Part shown: positions 6,721 through 11,679 of the stretch, in pieces | Position numbering within the stretch: position 1 is the first letter of the stretch | Layout of the letters: each line of letters begins with the position of its first letter | From: JBDRMN01 sp043812055 | GTDB taxonomy: Bacteria > Patescibacteriota > Gracilibacteria > JAHISY01 | NCBI GenBank assembly: GCA_043812055.1 | Contig: JBDRMN010000040.1 | Coordinates: 1-11,679, forward strand | Length of the DNA stretch: 11,679 nt | Direction of reading: 5' to 3' | The notes under the pieces: model-generated | Database searches by the model: none | What the model was told of the DNA's origin: nothing | Seen by the model: the letters and a program-made list of their open reading frames with translations, nothing else | Position numbers and translations under genes: made by a program

Positions 6721-8211
6721 ATGTGTGGCGTTCTCGGCATCTCGACAGAAGGTGAAGCAGTGGGGGAACTCTACGACGGGCTGGCCACCCTCCAGCACCG
6801 CGGTCAGGATGCGGCTGGGGTGATGCTTTTCGACGGTAATCAGTTTCACACCAAGCGGGGCAGCGGCCTGGTGCGGGACGTGATTAAGTCCAAAGACATT
6901 CCGGATTTGATGGGGAAAGTTGGCATTGGCCATGTGCGCTATCCCACCGCGGGAACTTATTCTTTGGAAGAGGCTCAACCCTTCTTTGTGAATTCACCTT
7001 TTGGACTGGGGATCGTCCACAACGGCAATCTCACTAACACAGAAAGGCTGCGCAAAGAACTCTCGAAAGAGGGTCGCCATCTCAATACGACGAGCGACTC
7101 GGAGATTTTATTGAACATCTTTTCCCGCGAACTGCGTCGCCAATTAAAACCCGAGATATCTCGGGGTTTAACGGTAAAGAAAGTCTTTGCCGCGGCTAAG
7201 CGCACGATGCAGCGAGTGCAGGGAAGTTATGCGGCGGTGGTTCTGGTTGGCGGTCACGGTTTACTCGCTCTGCGTGATCCCGGCGGGATTCGACCACTGG
7301 CGCTGGGTAAACGCAAGGGTCGCCAGCACCCTGCCTATGCGGTAGCCAGTGAGGACACTGCGCTCTCCGTCCTGGGCTACAAATTTGTCAGTGATGTGCA
7401 GCCCGGAGAAGCGGTCTTCTTCGCAGACTCCGGTAAGCTTTCCCGGCAACAACTCATTCCGCCCCGTTGGAGTCCGTGCATCTTCGAATACGTTTACCTT
7501 GCCCGACCGGATAGTACGCTTGATGACATTTCGGTTTACAAGGCCCGTTTGCGCTCAGGGCAGTATCTCGCAGAAGAGGTTAAAAAGGCCAAACTTAAAA
7601 TCGATGTGGTGGTGCCAGTCCCGGACACCTCGCGGAGCTCCGCCCTTACAGTTGCTTCCGAGCTCGGAGTACGTTACCGCGAGGGCTTGATCAAGAACCG
7701 TTACATCGGTCGGACCTTCATCATGCCCACCCAAGCGAAGCGCCAGAAATCCGTCCGCTACAAACTCATTCCACTGACACTCGAATTACGTGGTAAGAAA
7801 GTTTTGCTCGTGGATGACTCAATTGTGCGGGGCAATACTTCTCGTCAGATTGTCGAAATGGTTCGGGGTGCGGGCGCCCAAAAAGTTTACTTCGCTTCCT
7901 GCTCGCCGCCGCTGCGTTCACCCTGTGTTTATGGCGTCGACATGCCGAGCAAAAAGGAGTTTGTCGCCAATAAACTCTCGATCGAAGGTATTCGTAAGAA
8001 GCTCAAAGCCGATGCTCTCTTTTATCTGCCGCTACCGAGTCTCATCAAAGCGTGTCAATTTGGCGAGAGCAAGGTATCGAAATTCTGCACGGCTTGTTTC
8101 GACGGCAAGTACCCAACCAAAGAAATTACCGCCAAATATTTAGCAGAGCTTGAGAAAGCCCGCGCGGATTCGGCGAAGCGAGAGGAGAAAGAGCAGCTTA
8201 CATTGCTTTAA
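6721..8211 (+). CDS. purF: Amidophosphoribosyltransferase (first step of de novo purine synthesis)
   Basis: PurF transfers the glutamine amide nitrogen to PRPP, giving 5-phosphoribosylamine; it is the committed and normally feedback-inhibited step. The protein has 496 residues. The Ntn-type glutaminase domain (about 2-235) begins directly with catalytic Cys2 (MCGVLGIS) and shows HRGQDAAG at 26-33, R73 in HVRYPTAG, HNGNLTN at 100-106 and Asp126 in TSDSE. The phosphoribosyltransferase domain carries the PRPP loop VLLVDDSIVRGNTS at 361-374. Cys253, Cys402, Cys456 and Cys459 (the last two in CTACFDGKYPT) match the positions of the [4Fe-4S] ligands of the Bacillus-type enzyme. No propeptide is possible because a TAA lies a few codons upstream in frame with no start between. 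There is no Shine-Dalgarno; the upstream repeat runs right up to the ATG. purD follows 106 bases later. Confidence 0.97.
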   Translation: MCGVLGISTEGEAVGELYDGLATLQHRGQDAAGVMLFDGNQFHTKRGSGLVRDVIKSKDIPDLMGKVGIGHVRYPTAGTYSLEEAQPFFVNSPFGLGIVHNGNLTNTERLRKELSKEGRHLNTTSDSEILLNIFSRELRRQLKPEISRGLTVKKVFAAAKRTMQRVQGSYAAVVLVGGHGLLALRDPGGIRPLALGKRKGRQHPAYAVASEDTALSVLGYKFVSDVQPGEAVFFADSGKLSRQQLIPPRWSPCIFEYVYLARPDSTLDDISVYKARLRSGQYLAEEVKKAKLKIDVVVPVPDTSRSSALTVASELGVRYREGLIKNRYIGRTFIMPTQAKRQKSVRYKLIPLTLELRGKKVLLVDDSIVRGNTSRQIVEMVRGAGAQKVYFASCSPPLRSPCVYGVDMPSKKEFVANKLSIEGIRKKLKADALFYLPLPSLIKACQFGESKVSKFCTACFDGKYPTKEITAKYLAELEKARADSAKREEKEQLTLL

Positions 8212-8282
8212 GTCTTTAGGTGTCCAAGTCCTTAATTTTTTTAAAAGACCTTCTTATTAATTTACTAAAGTCCCTCCACACT

Positions 8283-8317
8283 GTTCCCTGTTCCCTGGAA
8301 CCTATAACCTGATAACC
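8283..8317. repeat. Degenerate 7-base tandem repeat array abutting the purD start
   Basis: The 35 bases before the purD ATG can be written as five 7-base units: GTTCCCT, GTTCCCT, GGAACCT, ATAACCT, GATAACC. The rough consensus is GTAACCT. The rest of the purF-purD gap (8212-8282) is AT-rich with an imperfect inverted pair, GTCTTTAG near 8212 and CTAAAGTC near 8274, and no gene. A related array with consensus GTAACCA occurs at 11562-11596. Confidence 0.6.
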
Positions 8318-9667
8318 ATGAAAGTCCTCCTCATCGGCAACGGCGCTCGTGAGCACGCGCTCGGTGAAACGTTTGCGCGTTCGCCGCAGCAGCCGGAGCT
8401 GGTTGTTTTTGCGGACAAACTTAATCCGGGTTTGAAGGAATTAGCAGCGGTTTACGAGAAAGTCGATAAGCTTGATGATTTAGACGCGCTGAAAAAGCTT
8501 GCGAAAAGAGAGAAACCGGAATTGGCAGTCATCGGACCCGAAGCGCCGATTGCGGCGGGGGCAGCGGATTTGCTCGAGGAGCTGGGAGTGGGCTGTGTCG
8601 CGCCACGCCAGAGTTCTGCGCGACTCGAAAGTTCAAAATCATTCACGCGGGGCTTATTGCAAAAGTATGATATTCCGGGTAATCCAGAGTTCGTCGTTTT
8701 CAAAAAGTGGGATGGGGATGTGAGTGAAGATGATTTAATGAAAGAAGTGAAGGGCTTCATGGAGCACCTGGATGGAGAATTTGTAGTAAAAGCGGATGGG
8801 TTGACGGGTGGTAAGGGTGTGAAGGTGGTGGGAGATCATTTGCAAGGGATTGAGGATGGCTCACACTATGCCCGTAAATGTTTAACAGAGGATGGCAGGG
8901 TCGTGATCGAGGAAAAGTTAATCGGCGAAGAGTTTTCAGCAATGTTTCTGACTGATGGAAAAACGTTGGCGGCGTTGCCAGTTTCCCAAGATCACAAACG
9001 AGCTTTCGAGAATGACAAAGGTCCGAACACCGGCGGGATGGGAAGTTACGGGGCTGCAGACCACTCGCTACCATTCCTCGAACCTTCCGATCTTGAGGAA
9101 GCCAAAAATATCACCCAACAAGTTCTCACAGCGGTGAACAATGAAACTGGTGAAGTTTTCAAAGGTGTGATGTACGGTGGCTTCATCGCTACTGCGAAAG
9201 GGGTGCGTTTGATCGAATACAATGCCCGTTTCGGAGATCCGGAAGCGATGAACGTATTGCCAATTCTAAAAACGGATTTTGTCGAGGTTTGCCAAGCCGT
9301 TGTCCATGGGAAGTTGAGCCAGACCCCGCTGGAATTTGAGAAACTGGCAACAGTTTGTAAATACGCGGTTCCGGAGGGTTACCCCAATGATCCGCAAGCG
9401 GGTTCAGAAATTAAACTGCTGGGGGTTCCCGAAAATTGCAAAGTTTATTACGCTGCCGTGGACACCGATCATGAAGGTCGGATTCTGACCGGTACTTCCC
9501 GCGCACTCGCCTTCGTCGGGATCGCGGAAACTCTGGAGGCAGCTGAACGGATTGCGGAGGAAGGAATTAATAAAGCGGAGGGTGCGCTTTTCCATCGGCG
9601 AGATATCGGAACGCCGGCGCTGGTACAGAAGAGGGTTAATCATATGCGGCAGCTACGGGGCGAATAA
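8318..9667 (+). CDS. purD: Phosphoribosylamine--glycine ligase (GAR synthetase)
   Basis: PurD ligates glycine to the unstable PurF product phosphoribosylamine using ATP, giving glycinamide ribonucleotide; it is the second step of the pathway. It is an ATP-grasp enzyme of 449 residues, slightly longer than the E. coli protein (about 430). Visible motifs are GNGAREHA at 7-14, VIGPEAP at 71-77, the ATP-grasp glycine loop KADGLTGGKGV at 158-168, QDHKRAFENDKGPNTGGMGS at 224-243, the metal-binding EYNARFGDPEA at 300-310 and RRDIG at 427-431. The form NARFGDPEAMNVLPIL and the segment CKYAVPEGYP at 347-356 differ from the E. coli counterpart (NCRFGDPETQP) and remind me of archaeal-type PurD. There is no Shine-Dalgarno; a 7-base repeat array precedes the ATG. 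The TAA stop forms the first bases of repeat copy 2. Adjacency to purF fits rapid hand-over of a labile intermediate. Confidence 0.97.
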   Translation: MKVLLIGNGAREHALGETFARSPQQPELVVFADKLNPGLKELAAVYEKVDKLDDLDALKKLAKREKPELAVIGPEAPIAAGAADLLEELGVGCVAPRQSSARLESSKSFTRGLLQKYDIPGNPEFVVFKKWDGDVSEDDLMKEVKGFMEHLDGEFVVKADGLTGGKGVKVVGDHLQGIEDGSHYARKCLTEDGRVVIEEKLIGEEFSAMFLTDGKTLAALPVSQDHKRAFENDKGPNTGGMGSYGAADHSLPFLEPSDLEEAKNITQQVLTAVNNETGEVFKGVMYGGFIATAKGVRLIEYNARFGDPEAMNVLPILKTDFVEVCQAVVHGKLSQTPLEFEKLATVCKYAVPEGYPNDPQAGSEIKLLGVPENCKVYYAAVDTDHEGRILTGTSRALAFVGIAETLEAAERIAEEGINKAEGALFHRRDIGTPALVQKRVNHMRQLRGE

Positions 9668-9827
9668 TTTCTAATTTTCAATTTCTAAACGATTTCCAAT
9701 CCCTCAATTTTAAATTTCCAAATCAAATACTATTTCAGATTGACCGGCTTGAGAGTTTAGAAATTGAGAAATTAATTAATTAGAAATTGTTTAAAAATTA
9801 GAAATTGAAAATTGAAAATTTGCAATC
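9665..9827. repeat. 163-base near-palindromic AT-rich intergenic repeat, copy 2 (purD to HEPN-like gene)
   Basis: Same orientation, length and placement as copy 1: it begins at the purD TAA and ends at the base before the next ATG. The first 20 bases are identical to copy 1, and most differences are transitions. The arms contain a perfect 16-base inverted match, AATTTTCAATTTCTAA (9673-9688) with 9798-9813. Several differences between the copies keep arm pairing through G-U wobble, for example the loss of one C in ATCGTTT/ATTGTTT. No gene or clear promoter lies inside. Confidence 0.9.
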
Positions 9828-10235
9828 ATGGATTCTACAATTCTCCTAATCGTAATCTTCGGCCTCGTCCTGGGCCTGGGCACCTTCGTTCTGTTGCTGA
9901 TTGCTCGTAGGAAAAAAGGGTTAAGTGCGGACGAGGAAGCATTTGTTCGCAATCAATGGCGGATGATCGGGAGAGGTCAGAATCCCAAAAATGACATTAT
10001 CGAAGCAGATAAGCTGCTGGATTTTGTGCTTGAAAAATACGGTTTCACGGGTTCGCTGGGGGAGAAACTGAAGCAGGCTGGCAGTCTTTTTTCCGATCTA
10101 AATAGGGTGTGGGTAGCTCACAAGATGCGGAACAGATTTGCCCATGAGCTCGATTATCAGCCTTCAGAATTAGAGTTCCGAGCGGCTTTGGAAAGCTTCC
10201 GTAAGGGGCTTACTGACTTGAAAATAAAACTGTAA
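9828..10235 (+). CDS. Membrane-anchored small protein with an HEPN-type R-N-x3-H motif
   Basis: A 135-residue protein of unassigned function. Residues 4-26 form one N-terminal membrane helix (TILLIVIFGLVLGLGTFVLL) followed by the basic stop-transfer ARRKKG, so the rest should be cytoplasmic. The soluble part (about 33-135) is all-helical by composition: a helix around EEAFVRNQWRMI at 36-47, then IIEADKLLDFVLEKYGF at 57-73, GSLGEKLKQAG at 75-85, and FSDLNRVWVAHKMRNRFAHE at 88-107. Arg101-Asn102-x3-His106 fits the R-polar-x3-H signature of HEPN domains, many of which are RNases in toxin-antitoxin or defence systems. I recall similar proteins as common uncharacterised families in CPR genomes, but cannot check. 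No antitoxin-like partner is adjacent. The promoter of the next gene overlaps its last codons. There is no Shine-Dalgarno. The gene looks real; the HEPN assignment is an inference from the motif and helical layout. Confidence 0.82.
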   Translation: MDSTILLIVIFGLVLGLGTFVLLLIARRKKGLSADEEAFVRNQWRMIGRGQNPKNDIIEADKLLDFVLEKYGFTGSLGEKLKQAGSLFSDLNRVWVAHKMRNRFAHELDYQPSELEFRAALESFRKGLTDLKIKL

Positions 10236-10246
10236 TATGTTATAAT
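10218..10246 (+). promoter_or_regulatory. Near-consensus extended -10 promoter for the tandem GspF-N gene
   Basis: TTGAAA (10218-10223), a 17-base spacer, and TATAAT (10241-10246) preceded by TG at 10238-10239 (TGTTATAAT). Five of six -35 positions and all -10 and extended -10 positions match consensus. It overlaps the last codons and the stop of the upstream gene. Predicted initiation near 10253 leaves a leader of roughly 20 bases before the ATG at 10272. Confidence 0.75.
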
Positions 10247-10271
10247 GAGGCGAAGCAAAAACTAAAACCAA

Positions 10272-11486
10272 ATGACAGCGTTTTACTATGTCGCAGTCTC
10301 GAACTCCGCAAAACGCAAAATGGTCGGCAGGGTTGAAGCTGCCTCGGAAAAAGAGGCGCGGAATGAGCTCAACAAAATAGGCTTAGCCATTTTGACGCTT
10401 AGCCCAGAGCTTTTGCCAGACTGGAGTGCTGCCGATGCTTTTGAATTTGCGTCGGTGGATAAAACCGGAAAGAAAATTGAGGGTGAGATTGATGCGGGAA
10501 GCGCCGAACAGGCTTATGATCGACTGGCGACAGAGCTTGGCCTCGACCCGAAATATATCTGCCAGGCTACCGCTTCCGAAGAAGAAAAAGCTAAAGCTCG
10601 GGAAACGAGTGTAAGGGAGATTTTGGCGAAGAAAGCCGAAACCCAGAAAGATAAAAAAGAGGCTGAAATGCGTACAATCGCGGGGGGCTTGAAATCACTC
10701 GTTCGTCTTGCTGAGGGAGAACACAAAGACGCGACCGAAGAGGGAAATTCTGAAAAGTTTTCTGGTAAAAGTGATAGTGATCTCACTAAAAAAACCGAAG
10801 CGGATTTTGCGAAGCCGGAAGAAGAACAGTCGAAAGATCATCCGCAGATCAAGCCCGGTAAGATTGGCTCAGAGCTGAAGTCAAAAGAGGATTTGACGAG
10901 TAAAGCAGGGCAGCAGGAGGCCGATCCTGATGAAGAACCCGAAGGAAAAGGTATGGGCACCCAAATTCAGAATTTTCGCAAAGAACTTTCAACATTTTTT
11001 CCTGGTTTTCGCAAAAAGATGGGAAAATTTTACTTTCACCTGACCGAAGTAGTCGTTCCCTCTGAAGGCAAGACACGGAAAGATGCTTTGAGAGAGATCT
11101 GGAATTTATTTTCCCCTCCCAAACTGGTCAGGGTGACGACAACATCTAGCCAAGAAGGTTTTTTCAGTCCGATGCACCGCAAAGCCATCTTGCAGCGGTT
11201 TTGGATAGTCGCGGAAAACGTCAGTGATGTGCTGGCGGCTATTTTTCTATCTTATCTGGCGGTTGGATTTTTGGCTCTGCGTTTCGAGATGGGCGTGCTG
11301 ACGGAGCTGGCCGCAAAAACCCTGCCGGGAAACTTACTGATTCCCTTCCTGGCCTTTGTCTTTATTTTCTTCCGGGTACTGATATTTATCCGTGATAAGT
11401 GGACTTCCTGGAGTGCCTGGCGGACTTCACTGCTCTTCGCAGTTGGTAGTGTGGTCGTGGTCTTTGTGGGTATTAATTTTCTTTAG
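10272..11486 (+). CDS. Membrane protein with two tandem GspF/PilC N-terminal-type domains
   Basis: A 404-residue protein of unassigned function. Two copies of a beta-beta-alpha module stand at the N-terminus: residues 4-43 (FYYVAVSNSAKRKMVGRVEA and following) and 57-97 (FEFASVDKTGKKIEGEIDAG and following). Both align with the first 40 residues of the PilC/GspF protein encoded at 1-1352: G-x-[IV]-[ED]-A-x-S-x-x-x-A-x-x-x-L is shared by all three. Residues 100-230 are a highly charged, Lys/Glu/Ser/Asp-rich and probably disordered linker. Residues 230-315 are amphipathic and basic, and three membrane helices are likely at about 316-337, 353-374 and 384-403. The large GspF helical domains are absent, so this is not a pilus platform protein. 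It has its own strong promoter and lacks a Shine-Dalgarno. A role in binding pilus or envelope machinery is possible but not shown. Confidence 0.88.
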   Translation: MTAFYYVAVSNSAKRKMVGRVEAASEKEARNELNKIGLAILTLSPELLPDWSAADAFEFASVDKTGKKIEGEIDAGSAEQAYDRLATELGLDPKYICQATASEEEKAKARETSVREILAKKAETQKDKKEAEMRTIAGGLKSLVRLAEGEHKDATEEGNSEKFSGKSDSDLTKKTEADFAKPEEEQSKDHPQIKPGKIGSELKSKEDLTSKAGQQEADPDEEPEGKGMGTQIQNFRKELSTFFPGFRKKMGKFYFHLTEVVVPSEGKTRKDALREIWNLFSPPKLVRVTTTSSQEGFFSPMHRKAILQRFWIVAENVSDVLAAIFLSYLAVGFLALRFEMGVLTELAAKTLPGNLLIPFLAFVFIFFRVLIFIRDKWTSWSAWRTSLLFAVGSVVVVFVGINFL

Positions 11487-11487
11487 C

Positions 11488-11550
11488 CCACCTGTGCTCT
11501 CCACTTCGTTTCGAGCTTCGGCGGACAAGTCCGCCTTCGCCACTAGGTGG
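11488..11550 (+). other. Nested inverted repeat after the tandem GspF-N gene
   Basis: Starting two bases after the TAG stop, CCACCT (11488-11493) can pair with AGGTGG (11545-11550). Inside it is the near-palindrome GGCGGACAAGTCCGCC (11520-11535), which would fold as a 6-bp GC-rich stem with a CAAG loop. No clean T-run follows (CCCCTTTCGG), so it is a weak candidate for an intrinsic terminator. A dispersed intergenic repeat or an mRNA 3'-end stabiliser is equally possible. Confidence 0.5.
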
Positions 11551-11561
11551 CCCCTTTCGGA

Positions 11562-11596
11562 GTAGCCAGCTACTAGCAACCAGTAACCGGTTAAAT
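11562..11596. repeat. Second degenerate 7-base tandem repeat array
   Basis: The stretch reads as GTAGCCA, GCTACTA, GCAACCA, GTAACCG and more weakly GTTAAAT, giving a consensus near GTAACCA. This is close to the GTAACCT consensus of the array at 8283-8317. The units are too degenerate for a CRISPR array and have no spacers. Confidence 0.5.
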
Positions 11597-11659
11597 TAAA
11601 CAATACATTGGAGAAAATAACTTGACGAGCACCGAATAGAATAAATTGGAGTTGTGTTC

Positions 11660-11679
11660 ATGGTTGTAACGAAAGGCAA
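11660..11679 (+). CDS. Possible first codons of a gene running off the right edge
   Basis: An ATG at 11660 opens a frame (MVVTKG) that reaches the window end without a stop. GGAG at 11648-11651 lies eight bases upstream. This would be the only Shine-Dalgarno-like signal in front of a start in the window. Too little is visible to identify a product, and the call rests only on the start context. Confidence 0.25.

Noticed and set aside
8212..8282. Intrinsic terminator after purF using the TTAATTTTTTTAAAAG stretch
   Set aside because: The flanking sequences pair poorly and the T-run sits within the would-be stem rather than after it.
11622..11642. TTGACG followed by TAGAAT as a promoter for the right-edge frame
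   Set aside because: The spacer is only 9 bases, far below the 16-18 needed; no better -10 lies at the right distance.

Overview
The window looks like a chromosomal segment of a candidate-phyla-radiation (Patescibacteria) bacterium, perhaps from the Parcubacteria side. That placement is inferred from several traits: a compact T4P-like pilus platform, a small membrane-anchored protein of a type I associate with these genomes, AT-rich near-palindromic intergenic repeats, and no Shine-Dalgarno signal upstream of any complete gene. No marker gene (rRNA, ribosomal protein) is present to confirm it. In-frame stops are consistent with the standard bacterial code: the complete genes end in TAA or TAG and I saw no internal TGA.

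Left part (1-5215, minus strand): a tightly packed type IV pilus / type II secretion operon. In transcription order it is a very large PilN-like protein, a PilO-like protein, a PilB/GspE-type assembly ATPase without the N-terminal MshEN domain, and the polytopic platform protein PilC/GspF, which runs off the left edge. Gaps between the genes are 12-33 bases. A plausible sigma-70 promoter lies just upstream of the first gene. PilM, pilins and PilT are not in the window.

Middle (5216-5729): a 514-base divergent intergenic region. It carries the pil promoter, a TATAAT box facing right, and a possible structured leader in front of folD.

Right part (5730-9667, plus strand): folD, purF and purD. 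PurF and PurD catalyse the first two steps of de novo purine synthesis. FolD supplies the one-carbon folate (10-formyl-THF) used later in that pathway. This is notable because many CPR genomes lack purine synthesis. The folD-purF gap and the gap after purD are each filled from stop codon to start codon by copies of the same 163-base near-palindromic repeat in the same orientation. The purF-purD pair is therefore bracketed by direct repeats.

Far right (9828-11679, plus strand): a small membrane-anchored protein with an HEPN-type R-N-x3-H motif comes first. A near-consensus extended -10 promoter overlaps its 3' end and drives a 404-residue membrane protein. That protein carries two tandem copies of the short beta-beta-alpha domain found at the N-terminus of PilC/GspF, a long charged linker and about three membrane helices. 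A hairpin, a second array of degenerate 7-base repeats and possibly the first codons of another gene close the window.

The most interesting signals are the paired stop-to-start repeats with 7-base internal periodicity, the free-standing tandem GspF-N protein, the membrane-tethered HEPN-like protein, the oversized PilN, and the consistent lack of Shine-Dalgarno sequences.
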